A DNA stretch of 64,000 bases from NCBI GenBank assembly GCA_037178855.1, contig JASJZC010000004.1, positions 5,952,001 to 6,016,000 on the forward strand, written 5' to 3'. Shown in pieces: positions 11,448 to 26,700 of the stretch. Made by a program: the position numbers and the translations under genes. Origin of the DNA: Oscheius sp. JU75. Lineage: Eukaryota; Nematoda; Chromadorea; Rhabditida; Rhabditidae. How positions within the stretch are numbered: position 1 is the first letter of the stretch; every line of letters begins with the position of its first letter. The notes under the pieces are model-generated. The model had not been told where the DNA came from and did not search any database. It saw only the letters and a program-made list of their open reading frames with translations.

Positions 11448-12338
11448 ATGATGTGGACTGGTCTTGTCCTTTCTTTTTGTGGAGCTGTCTACTGGATCTC
11501 TTCGGCTGTAGGTGGACTCTGGAGGTACCTTCGTGACAGCTACAGGAGCTCCCTTCACTGTGGCCTGGTGGCACTTTGCTTCAAGGAAGACGACGTGTGG
11601 AACGACGGAAGCAGAAGTCCTTCCGTCTCTGGAAGAAGACTCTACAGACGACTCTGGAAGAAATTATGTCCGATCCGGAGGACCAGTCATCACTTCAAGG
11701 AAGAAGATAGACAAGGAGTGGATCTACTGGATTTGAAAGTCATCTGTCAGTCTCTCATGCTGGCACTGGAAAGAGAAGGACAAGAGTTTGACCCTGATAG
11801 CTCTGTTGGTCGGGTAGACTACCTAAATCGCTGTCACGATATGAAGGAGGAAGACCGACCAAGAGTGGAGCCACTGGAACAGAACGGCCTTTATCAGTCT
11901 CTAGATTTTAAAAGAAGAGAACAGGAAGAATGCTCGGAAGAAGAATCTGGACAACATGCTACTGCAAGGACCTGGCACCATTGGTTAGATTCTAATAGGC
12001 TATACCTGTTCTCTGGATCGCTATTGCAAATTCAAGGAAGGAGAAAGATGAGAATTGGAGCCATTGGAACATCCCTGTCTCTTTACTCTCTGGGAGCAAG
12101 CAGTCAACGACCGAATCAAGACTGCAGTTTCAGGACCACAGTAATTTCCAGGTTGGTAGCGTTGAAATGGAATAAAGGAAACAGCGAGAACGAACTGTCA
12201 TCTTCTCTATCGGGTTCAGCAGATCTTGTTGGACGCTTTCCTCTATCCCTGAGTCTCTTTTTGTCTGTCTGTCTGTCTCTCTGCCTCTCCATGAGATCTC
12301 CTGTAAATAGCGTGAAGTCGCATAAAAGTTACATTTGA
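11448..12338 (+). other. 296-codon frame made of diverged tandem repeats
   Basis: An open frame of unusual length beginning with a hydrophobic N-terminus (MMWTGLVLSFCGAVYW) that could be a signal anchor. It contains repeating blocks: CFKEDDVW, HFKEEDRQGVDLLDLKVICQSL-like and DMKEEDRPRVEPLEQNGLYQSL-like segments. A fourth DNA copy (TTCAAGGAAGGAGAAAG near 12032) reads the same way only in another frame. Repeat starts lie near 11580, 11695, 11841 and 12032. The end of the frame is microsatellite-derived Ser/Leu. It lies 3' of and opposite UBL3. It could be a decayed repeat protein gene, a satellite that happens to be open, or a young gene. I do not recognise any family. Confidence 0.35.
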
Positions 12339-12617
12339 AGCCAGGGAAGAAGTTTATTTTCTGTTTGTGTTTGGAAGAAGCTATGTTGGAGGAAAGTGAG
12401 TTGACTGCTAAAGAAGGACAGAGGGAGCGGATACCCCGAGACCGACCGGGGCGACCCGAAAAGCCCGGCCTGATTGGGAAAAGAAGGGGGTTCATGACCA
12501 ATATCACAATACTCGGGATAGGAGAACACTGAGACTACTGGCTGTTCTCTCTAATAAGAAAGTACGGGTGTGGACTTAGAAAAATGAAGGGATCACACTG
12601 GAATGAGATTCGGGGAT

Positions 12618-13731
12618 TCATGACAAGACACATCTGCAACAGCCACCACGTTTCCGTTTCGAGAGAGATTCTGAAAGCAGAGAATGAGTCAGCACACTGT
12701 CTCTCTGTCTCCCTATCTCTACGAACCTGTCTCTCTATCTCTCTGTCTCTCTCTATCTCTCTGTCTCTCTCTCTATCTCTCTGTCTCTCTCTCTATCTCT
12801 CTGTCTCTCTCTCTCTCTCTCTCTGAACTCACCACTACTGTTCGGCTCCGGAAGATTCTCCCGCGCTACCAGATGCATGACTGTGGTTTTGCCCTGAGGA
12901 AGGCCAAGAGCTCCTAAAGTGACAGAGCCATGTAAGAAACGACCATGGTAGATGAGCTTGAGCATAGAGGGTGAATCGACTTTATCTTCTGCCCATTCTG
13001 AAAAGAAAATTTTGAATTCTGTCTCGATGTTTCTGTTCCATTTCCAGTTCCACACACCCTCTCTCCCTTTTTCAGATCGAGTACACGGCTATTTGAGTAC
13101 TGGACTAAAAATAGTTTCTAAGAACCTGCCCAGAGTCTTTCAAACGTTTCTTGGCTCTCTTGACTGTCTTCTGTTCACTGTCTCTGTGGATTCATACTCT
13201 TAGACGGCAAATGGTCAATCAGTTCACTATCGAGCAGGAAAATCCCTCTCATTGACAGTCTGTAATCTGTCACTGTCTCTACTGATAATCACTCTCTCTC
13301 TCTTGTTCTGTACTCATTGACCATTCCCGTCTATCGACTGCTCAAGTCTGTGACTATGTCTCATTCTCCCTTTCATGTCTTTGTGCCTCTCACTTCCCCG
13401 TAAATTATCAGTACAAAGTTGTAGTTTGTACTATCCTTAGACCAAAATGAGACCACGTAGATGAGTTACTGGATCAAGAATCAAACATTAGTGAGAACAA
13501 ACCAACAAAAACCTCTCTCTCCCTCTTTTTATCCCGCAAGCTATGACGCGTACCTGCCGGCCACTCCTCAAAGACCCGAAAAATGATGTCTTGGACTGAG
13601 AACTGTGACGGGAAGCTGAACTCGTGAGTTCGCTGCGAGACCAGAATTAGTCGAAGAGTGACCTGGTATTCTGCTCCGTTCGATGGCTGTTCTGATGTGG
13701 GTACACTTTCCGGAGAATCCTTGACGCTCAT
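12618..13731 (-). CDS. UBL3: Membrane-anchored ubiquitin-like protein (UBL3/MUB)
   Basis: Orthologue of UBL3, a ubiquitin-fold protein tethered to membranes by C-terminal prenylation and acting as a sorting modifier. Three exons: 13554-13731, 12833-12997 and 12618-12670; 131 aa. The fold begins at VTLRLILVSQRTHEFSF and continues through EEWPAEWAEDKVDSP, LKLIYHGRFLHGSVTLG and LPQGKTTVMHLVARENLPEP, all close to vertebrate UBL3. The short last exon encodes KRKRGGCCRCVLS followed by a stop: a basic patch, palmitoylatable cysteines and the CAAX box CVLS. Finding the CAAX in phase across the intron is strong support. The start ATG at 13731 follows an upstream TTTTCCAG acceptor. The second intron contains the 12.7-kb microsatellite. 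Confidence 0.9.
12700..12826. repeat. CT-rich microsatellite (CTCTCTGTCTCTCTCTAT units)
   Basis: Imperfect tandem array of CTCTCTGTCTCTCTCTATCT-type units on the plus strand, within the last intron of UBL3. It creates long Ser/Leu-coding false frames on the plus strand and Arg/Glu frames on the minus strand. Confidence 0.9.
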
Positions 13732-16015
13732 CGACCAGGCGTCTGGAAAATCTGGAGTCTTGAGAAGTTCTAGAAGAGAAAGAGAGGAAGAGGTGATAGA
13801 GAACTTGAAGATACTCACTATAGCTGTCACTGTCCCTCTATCCCTGTATCTCATTCTCCCAAAAACCTGTTTATTTTCCCTCCGAAGCGCAGTTCAAATA
13901 GAAAAAAAAGACGTGGAAGGTCTCTCTCTCTCTCCCTCTGACGTCGGCCGGACTGCTACTGCAGTGATTAGGCTTATTCAGAGAGGATACGTCGGGGAGG
14001 GGAATCGTTTTGCCTTCCCAGAAAAGAAGAACACGAAGTTCCGCATGTGGAAAACAACACTCTATCGATCGGAATCCAACAAGTCGTCTCCCTGGCTTGG
14101 CGGGAGGGGTTAATTACTGGAAGCAAACACCTGGCAGAATGATTCAAGCATAATTTTGTTGCGTTTATCTGGTCCAAAAACACGACTACGAACCTACTGT
14201 GAACCGAATAGACGTCCCCTGTCTACTTACGGTTTGTGGAAAAGTCAAGTAAACTACTTATTGAGCTAGAAAATAGCATATAATGCTATAAGTGGAGTAA
14301 AGTTTGGGTTTAGCGCTGAAAAGCGTTACGATATTTTTTTTTTCTACGTAATTCAACGCGTTTTTTTTATGTGTAGATGTGTCAGCACGGGAGTTCGAAG
14401 TGTATTTCATTCAATTTTTAGCAGGTTTCTCTCGTAAATTGTAAGCTTTTTGTGTTTATTTTCCAGTAAAACTATTGTTGAAAAAGCTCCAAAACATTTG
14501 GGAAGTACCGCAGCGCCCGAAAACTACATCTAGGCTTTAAAACAGCACCAAAGAGGGCCAAGGAAGTTCAAAATTTGTTTACTTCTTGAGCGAAAGAGCC
14601 CTCATATGGTTCAATAAACTCTGCGAGGTGGTCTGCCGGAAGGGAGTCGACCGGAAAAGGGCCTCGGAGAGAGGAAACCAGATGACGGAAGAGGATTGCC
14701 AGGTGGTCGAAATGGCGACGACCACTTGACATCCATCCACCCGACCTCCACTCTCGGCCTGTTTTCAGTGGCTTCGGGCGACAGTACTAAATTGTTGGGG
14801 ACAGCTGTACGATTTGAAGGACAGTGTAAAGGGGAACAGTTTTTTGGAGAAGGATATGGGTTATGTGAACGAAAGAATCATATTTTATGGCTGTCTTCAC
14901 AATTACTCGCGTCTTTTTTGGACGGTTCTACTTTCTCCGGACATGTTTTTAATGCTCTCAAGACCAAAAAGAGCCCATAAAAGGGAAAGCATTCGATGAA
15001 TTGCCACAAGATGATCAAAACAAGCAATTTGCTTCCTAATCATGTCTTCTTTTATGCCCAGGTTAAAGAAAAAAGTCCGAAATATGAGGAAAAGTTGAGA
15101 ATGTAATCAATGTACTGCGCAGCGCCTAATACTTCCTTGTCAACCAGGCAAGTTTCAGTCATCTCCGTTAATTTCAACTACCTTTGCAAGCCTGTACAAT
15201 TTCGCTGTACCTCGTTTCTCAAGGGTAAATAGGCAAAAACTGCAATAAAACGAGCAGCAAAAGACGACCATTTTGTCAGACGTAATGTTTCTTGATACCC
15301 ACTAAAAGTTCTTCTAGAAACGCGAAAAATGGACAATATTCCGCGGAGACTCAATCCCTAGCTCCATCTATTCGCCAAAATCACAGGTGTAGAGCCGATC
15401 TTTTTTTTCTAACAATCGTGAAAAACCAGGCGGTTGACGAAGAAGAAAATGGGAAATGGCCCTAAATGAGGAGGAATCTCTAGACAAATCCAGTTACTGA
15501 CGTGCCTAGCAGCTTATTATGCTATTTTAGCTCTAAAACCCACTAACTGTGGCCTCCTCAATCCCAAAAGCGTACAGACGATATCATTCAGTGCTGGGGT
15601 CGTAATGGAGCAAGTTTAGAAGCTAGCTGAACATCAGCTGACGATGGGAGTGAGAGCGCAGGGGAAACGAGAGGCGGGCTGACACAAATCAATAGTCCGC
15701 TGCTGCTGTGCGGGCTGGTTAGAGAGAGAGGAGGGGGCTATAGGAGAGAGCCGAGAGACGCCCCGGGATTTGTAAGGCGAAGACTCGCTCAATCGCTCAT
15801 TCTGTGTGTGTGGGGCACCACCAATTATTCTCTCCTCTCTATGGACATGAGGTCAAGCAAACAAGTTGTTATCGCCCACTGAGAGACCTGTATCTAAGAA
15901 AGGATTTACAGAAGATATCATTCATGGGAAACATCGTCTGTTTTTCTAGAATAAACGGGCAGGGAGACAGACAAAAACACCGTGTACAAGTACAATAAAT
16001 AAAACCGGGGCTGGA
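13732..16015. other. 2.3-kb intergenic stretch, no supported gene
   Basis: Short open frames on both strands lack family features. The part from 13732 to about 14100 is probably the UBL3 5' region, with GA/CT-rich tracts. The part from 15590 to 15850 is locally GC-rich with GAGAGAG runs and may be regulatory. The last part before 16015 holds the rpt-6 3' UTR. I see no tRNA or transposon here. Confidence 0.4.
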
Positions 16016-20048
<4,033 letters not shown>

Positions 20049-20111
20049 ACTCCTATCCTACGCTTCTGATCTCCCATACCCGTTTATTTAACTTATTAAC
20101 TGACTACTACC

Positions 20112-20117
20112 AATAAA
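20112..20117 (+). terminator. Polyadenylation signal of H3.3
   Basis: AATAAA 64 bp after the H3.3 stop codon, followed by a T-rich stretch. Confidence 0.7.
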
Positions 20118-20462
20118 CTTCCTGTCTACTTGTTTTTGGACTGAATTGGGTTGATAGTGGCAGTATTTCGTAAGAGTAGGAAAGAAATGACACTTCGGGG
20201 TTGGGAGAAAGTTTCGCAATATTTACAAGACACTATCTCTCTGCCGTTCTGTAGCTCTGTCTCAATCTCTACCACTAAAGCGCAATGGTGTCTGTCCGTC
20301 CGTCCGTGCGTAACCACGAGCATTCCCTATTTCCGACAAACTCTCATCTATACTTTGCCTTTTCGAAAGAATCTCCCACCCACTGAAAAGAACAATCTGT
20401 GCTGGATAACACTTTATCTCCTACCACTGAAATGGAGATTTCGGTCTCTGGTGTCGTTTCTT
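20118..20462. other. Short gap between convergent genes
   Basis: The 3' flanks of H3.3 (plus) and the RING-like gene (minus). No coding or repeat feature is supported. Confidence 0.4.
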
Positions 20463-21408
20463 CTAGATGCTGGTGCCCGGCGTGGCGATCAGGACCGACA
20501 GCGTCTCGTCCTCGGCTAGCTCTCCGAGCGTTGTCGTCTCGCAGTCCGACACCTCGATGAGATCCTTGCGCTCGAAGTGGCTCTTCGTCGTATAGTAGAA
20601 ACGGCATCTTCCTGTTTTAGAGTAGAAGGACTTGGCCCTCTCGAGGAGGAAGCTGGCTCGTGTGTTGCCAAGTAGCTCAATTTCCAGGCTTCGACGAACA
20701 ATCCGCTTCTTGTCGAGACAGAAAACAAACAGACTGACGGCGATTAGTTGCTTGCTTCCGGATTCGGTGCTCTTCGGCGTGAGGCAGGGATTCGTCGTGC
20801 TGATATAGCCGTCCTTGTTGCTCTTGGAAGACTCGGTTTGCGACTTCTTGCTGAAATGGAGAGTATGAGTGCTGAAGATAGAGACACAGACACAGAGACC
20901 CAAAGACAGGAGCATTGACAGTGACCTACCTGTGCTTCTTCTTGTCCCTCCTCTTCCCGCTCGGCCGACCGCTAGCCCTGACACTGGAATTCCTCGAGGC
21001 ATTCCTATTGCTCATCTTCCTCGTCAGACAGCTCACATTGCAGCATCCACGCGATCCGTCAAAGAGCTTCTTGCTCCCGCTCTCCAGACACTTCTGACAG
21101 ATGTTGTGATCGCAGCCGCCGAACTGGACGATTTCTTCTGATTGACAGAGCTGTCCACAGGGTCCATTGCAGCGCACGAGGTCTTCATTTTTCGGGCTGC
21201 TCTGACAGTACAGATCCGAATCGTCTCCCTGCAGCTGGTCAAAGTCCTTTTTGGCCTTGTCCGTCGCCGCCACGAAGACGATTTGTAACTCCACAGTGTT
21301 CTCCTGACGAGTGAAGCGCACCATCTCAATGTCCTTGGCCTCGGTCACGAACAGCGGCAAGTAGGTGGACATGTCCTGGCAATTGGAAGCCGAGGCCATG
21401 ACCGTCAT
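20463..21408 (-). CDS. RING-like Cys-rich protein, nematode type
   Basis: Two exons, 20930-21408 and 20463-20850, giving 288 aa from ATG at 21408 (an in-frame ATG also lies at 21399). After a domain of about 80 residues comes a cysteine cluster: CNGPCGQLCQSEEIVQFGGC, then HNICQKCL and CCNVSC. The spacing resembles a RING or treble-clef zinc site, with C..C, C..C, H..C..C and a final C..C. A basic Arg/Ser/Lys linker (SGKRRDKKKH) follows, then a C-terminal domain with YYTTKSHFERKDLIEV. I believe related proteins exist in Caenorhabditis but cannot name one. If the cluster is a true RING, ubiquitin ligase activity would be expected; otherwise it is a structural zinc site. Gene structure is confident, function is not. 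Confidence 0.75.
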
Positions 21409-21612
21409 CCTTCCGGGTAGAGTTGTTGGCACAATTGTAATGCTCCCCGAAGTTTCAGATTCTTACAATTAGCGTGGAAACTTTGTTTCGTAACTAAAGT
21501 TACAGTATTCTTAATTACTGTAAATTTGAGTTCAAAAAGCTTCCAAACTTGGAAAAAAAGTCGGAAGGATTCAAAAGCACTCGATAACGTCTACTCATCT
21601 TCTGCCTCTACA

Positions 21613-23354
21613 ATGGTTCTACCCAAGGTAGACCACGCTCTGTTACTGTCACTGTCACTACTTTTCGGAAGCAAAGTCTTATTTCCAGAAGGCTCTCGAC
21701 GACGTGTGGTCCTACCAGCAGGTCCGAACGCCCTTTCCTCTGCACGCGATGAAAGCCATGAACCAGCGGAATCAGTACGTGGCTCTCTGGTATCGACACG
21801 GCAAACCGACCATGGGAAGAGCCTGGAACGACAACGGCGTGGTTCAGTGCGAGTTTGCCATCGACAAAAAGATTTACAAGGACTCGGAAGTCGGCGGAAC
21901 GATCCAGCTTTTGATCTACGAGGGCAATCACGAGACTAACAGCTTCTACTACGAGTGGATTCCCATCTCCTTATTCAAGGTTAGGTTTGCCTGTCTGTCT
22001 CTCTGGCTAATTCAAGCTCCTTTCAGAACGAATACGGCAACGAGATTCGTCAAGTGGTGCGCTGTGGCAATTCTGTTCCCGTCTTCTGGCCTGAGACCGA
22101 GACACTGGGCAATTACGACATCGAGACCCAGAAGGCCCTCTTCCCCATCCACGGCCAGTGTCAGGAGGTCACCGACGCCATCGTCCTCTCCCGTCTGATG
22201 ATTCTTGTTCGTAACACTGAAGGTGGCCCTCCGCATTGTCCCTGCAACTCCTGCAACGAGAAACAGAAACAGAGTCAGAAGCCGCTGATGGTCAACGAGT
22301 GGAGCGATGCCATCTACGGAATTCAGTGGCCGAAAGAGAAGCCCTTTGTCATTGCGCTGGGTCGTCCTCTGAAGACGCCGAAAGGCGATCAGGATCAAGT
22401 GAGTAATTTTCTGTCCTAATCTCTGCAAATCGCATTAGAACAATAACATAAGGTTGGCTCAGACGCGTCAAGTTCTTATGCTTCGGACGCCGCCTAAAAA
22501 TCCCAATGTAGTCTGACGAGCCGCTTTTTTTGTCTTTTTCATGTCTTTGGCAGCAAAATAACACCCAACAGGCCAAGATTGTTTGTGGTTTTCACGATTC
22601 CATGGCTGTTATTTTTGTCTTGCCGCACTTTCACCTCAGGTATTGGTTTATCACCCTGCCCTATTCTCTAAAGCTATTGGACATGGAAAACTTATGACTA
22701 CGTTGGATATTTCAAATAGTAGGCTTCCCGATGTCTTTGACTCCTCAAAACTAGCCTCTGGATTTGGGCGCATGTATCTGAAGCGCGCCGCATAAAAGTG
22801 TAAACTTTTTATGGCAACCATCTCTGTCCCCAAAAGTCTTTTTCACGATTTGAGCATCAAAATGACACCCAACATGCTGGAAAAAGAAGAGACACTCATT
22901 GTCTTTGTGTCTGTTCCTCATTCTCATATTTAAGGTGGTCGCGTTGTGGTATCGTCACGGAACTCCAGTCATGGGAAGAGCCTGGAACGAGAACGGCAAG
23001 ATGAAAGCCAGCTTCACGGATCAGGGACGAGAGTACACGGGTGAGGGAGTCGGCTCGCTTCAGACCTTGGTCCAGTTGCCCCCGACGGCGACCGGCTTCG
23101 ACTACATCTGGATGCCGTACGGGCAGGCCTCGAAGTACCAGGAGAAGGATTACGCCCCGGTCCATATCAGTCATGTGGCTCCGTGTGTTCTCTTGACCAA
23201 GGAGAATCACGAGCTGCTCGGCCAGGTCGATCTGAAGAGGGAGCGAGCCGAGACGACGTGGATGGGACAGCCGCTGGTCAAGGAAGGACCCCTGCAGCTG
23301 AATCATCTCATGGTTCTCTGCAGGAGGGATCGCGACGATACCTTCACCATCTGA
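21613..23354 (+). CDS. Two-repeat nematode protein (ALWYRHG..MGRAWN repeats)
   Basis: Four exons: a 15-nt first exon 21613-21627, then 21689-21979, 22027-22398 and 22935-23354; 365 aa. The protein consists of two similar halves of about 180 residues. Each carries the motif VALWYRHG.P.MGRAWN.NG, near residues 34 and 230, followed by a Tyr/Trp-containing strand-rich region and a late stretch (LMILVRN and LMVLCRRD). There is no signal peptide or membrane segment, so it is probably cytosolic or nuclear. The repeat faintly resembles DM9/DUF3421-type repeats in the GRAW-like motif. I recall C. elegans homologues of unknown function. The tiny first exon is inferred from an ATG, a GT donor and phase, and is the least certain part. 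Confidence 0.8.
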
Positions 23355-23528
23355 GAGAGGGAGAGACGACGAAAACGACTTAGAGACGTTACTGTGTAAG
23401 GGATATCATAAACTCCTTCATTCTGATTGTGTTAGGAATATTTGGGGACAGAGACAGAAAGACAGGGACAGAATGAGACTGAGAGACAGGATAGGAGACA
23501 GAGAAACAGTGTGACAGTAGAAGTCTCC

Positions 23529-23559
<31 letters not shown>

Positions 23560-23773
23560 CAGAGCACAATAGAGCGTTATCTGCCGAAGAGTGTGAGAGT
23601 CGGAAGAAAGTGTACTGAGAGAGCGCCCGTCTCTCTCTCTCCGACCGAGAGAGTGTAATCAGTAAGGAGAGTCCAGAGTGGACAGCTTCGTCAGACCCGG
23701 CTGTGCACAACGGGCCACTAAACAGTTCCCTCCAGCCCAGCTCCTCTTCCTTCTTGTCCTTCTCGACCATGCG
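23355..23773. repeat. Intergenic with CT/GA microsatellites
   Basis: Contains dispersed GACAG units (about 23445-23520), a (CT)n run at about 23530-23560, and GAGAGA/CTCTCT blocks to about 23655. The last 100 bp is the upstream region of the ankyrin kinase. Confidence 0.6.
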
Positions 23774-26700
23774 ATGGGTAACTACAAGTCCCGACCGACT
23801 ACCTCTTGTTCAGGTTTGTTCCCCTATTCTTTCAGAGTTTTGATGCTTTCCCAGACGAACTAAAAAAGAAGATCAGTGAGTGCTATGCGGTGGTTCGGAG
23901 CCGGTTGGGCGATGATTGTAGACCAAGAGCTGCCATTTGGAATCAAACACAGAACGCTGCCTAGTAAGTTTCTCAAAATTCCTATTTCTGGACAAACATT
24001 TTTGAAAATGTTAAAACTTTCAGTGAGAGAACGTATGAAGACTTCATTTCCACGCTGACCATCGAAGCTTTGGATAATCAGACACCTCAAAGACTGAACC
24101 TTCTTCATTTGATCTGTGCTGGGTATTCGGAAAATGTGAGTGTTTCGAATTTTTTTAATGTTTTTTTTGTATATAGTGTAATATTGTTCTTTGTGTGTGA
24201 ATCATTGAACTGGTGGGACTAGCTTCTTCCCTTTACTCTATTTATTACCGGAAGCACTAGATGGAAAGTTCTGAACACACTAGCCTCTGTCATCCGGTGC
24301 GAACATCCCCACCCAACCAGCTTCTGTATTCTGAACCCTGTAATTTTTCACCCTGATCCAAAAAGGCTGACTCTCCAACTTGAACCACAATATGATCATG
24401 TCCTCTGCAATCCCCATTTCCCTTATACTTATACCAATCAATTCCAGCAAAAACCTGACTTTGTCGCATGATTTTTTTCCGCATTGATCTTGTACTGTCT
24501 GTCAGTCACAGTTCCCTGTCTCTGCCTGTCCTGCTCTGTCAAGGTTTTTATTTCTTTTTCAAACCGGTCCCTAGTGCTCTTTTTGTCTAAACTGCCCTTG
24601 TCGATTAGCATTATGACATAAGGAAGTACAAGCCTTCATAGTAGATCTAGAGCATTGTTTTCTCTATTTTCAACCTTTTTTTAAGCAACATTTCAAAGTG
24701 ACAGCTCTTCTCGAAAAGTGCGACGAATCCCAGAGAGCTACACTTCTCAGTCAACTCACTAACAACGGCTTCTCGTCCCTTCATCTAGCTGTCCACAAGG
24801 TACATCTTTTTGAATTTTTAACATACCTTCTGTTCAGGGAGATGTCCTCGTGATAAAGGAGCTCCTAAAGGAGGGAGCTGATCCAGCCCAGGCTGGCAGA
24901 CATGTCCTTCCGCCTCTTCATCTGGCGGCCATGATGGGAAATGAGACAGCTGTTCAGGTGAATATTAAAGGGTCGCGTGATAAAATTGTAATTTTTAGGC
25001 TCTCCTGGATGCTGGAGCACCCCTTTACAGCCCTGACTTTGTCAAGTTTACACCACTTCACTGCGCGACCTACTCCGCTCATGATCAGGTACTGTAATCG
25101 CTAAAATTGTGAAAATTTTCTGGCATGTTGGGTAACGTTTTGAAGCTCTTGTGGTGAGAAAACTGATGAAACAGTTTTAGAAAGCAGAGCATGTCGTTAA
25201 AGAAAGTTCACATTTTCATGCGACGCCCAAACCTTCAGATCGCGCGCGCCTGAACCTACTTGAAAAGTCGTGAGCTGGTTAGAGACAATAGTAGTTCAGA
25301 TTGTTCGTCTCCTTCTGGACCGTGGAGCTGATGCCAACACAGCTGGAGGTGTCAGAGATCGTCCATTGCATTTGGCAGCTGCCAGGGGGCACTTGAACAT
25401 AGCCACGATGCTTCTGAATGCCGGAGCTGATCGTAACTGTCTTCATTATTTCTTCATAACTGAGCATTTAGCCCTCTTGGCTGACGATGAAGGTACCCTG
25501 GCACTACATTTTGCCGCTAGAACTGGTCACTTATCAGTTCTTCAGCTCCTTCTTCAAAAAACCACGACTGTAGCTGAAGCTGTCGCCACAAGAAATGTCT
25601 ATGGGGACACTCCACTCCACGTCGCTTGCTATGGAGGACGTTTGGATGTGGTTCGGTCACTCCTACCCATTGCTCCGAGTTCTGTCTTGACCATGGTTTG
25701 TGTCCTTGGGTCCCAGAGTCCGAATTTTTAGGAAAATGTCTTCTCGGAGACGCCTCTTCATGCCGCCTGTACAGGCGGAAGATCTGTGGAACTGGTAGCT
25801 GTACTGCTTCGGCAGCCAGGAATTCATGCCAATACCCAGGGAATGGATGGACATACTCGTGAGTCACTGTCTCTGTCTGTACCCATTACCCAGCCAGTTA
25901 CTGTAACTTTACTGTAAGTTTGGAAGGACGATTAGGTTGACACGTTCTAACAAGTTCTGGCTACTGGCAAGAGTCACAATTAGTTCAGGCGCAGTTCATG
26001 TATGCTCATTGTTTTTGTCTCTCTCTAGTAGTCCACCAAGAGTCTCTGTCCCTGGTTCTGTCCCTGTCTGTCAGGGGATTATTATGTCTGTCAACCCAAT
26101 ATCCATGTCGTACATTTTCACTGTCCCAATCTGTGTCTCTCTCCCAGTTACTGTCACTTCTCCTTCTCATTCTCGTCTTACAGCCCTCCACTCGGCCTGC
26201 TACCACGGTCATCTCCGGATAGTCCAATACCTCCTGGAAAACGGAGCTGACCAATCTTTGACAGCTAGAGCAATGGACACTCCCCTGGCCGTAAACCAGC
26301 CTCCTGGAGCCATCAAGCCTTCTCCAATCGCCCAAGCAATGATTCGTCTAAACCGGCCGGATCCTCCAAGCCCCAATATGAGCTCCCATGACTCTACTCT
26401 TTCTTTCGAGGTTAGTTCGCAAAAGAGGTTGGTTAAACAATTGGGTATAGGATAATCAAACACCGATAATCTGGGCCTACGAGAGAGGACATGATCATAT
26501 TGTGGCCTTGCTGAAGCACTATGCCAATCAGTCGCCGGAGAATGATGTTGCCAGCGAGTACAGGTGAGAAACATGACGCTAGACTTCAAAGATTGTTTTC
26601 ATGCTCGCTTCTTACTCATTTTTAGGCTCTCTTACATGTTTTTGATCGTTTTTTCTATAAGATAGAAAAAACTTGGAAATCAGTGAGATTCGGGTCAAAA

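Noticed and set aside
12584..12917. Ser/Leu-rich plus-strand frames
   Set aside because: They are translations of the CT microsatellite, inside an intron of UBL3 on the other strand.
21433..21612. Upstream extension of the RING-like protein past the first ATG
   Set aside because: The extra residues begin at a GTG codon without ATG, and no acceptor supports them.
23814..23835. A 22-nt intron or frameshift after MGNYKSRPT in the ankyrin kinase
   Set aside because: Using the CCCAG acceptor at 23854 gives a 41-nt intron and an in-phase SDELKKK that matches vertebrate TNNI3K.
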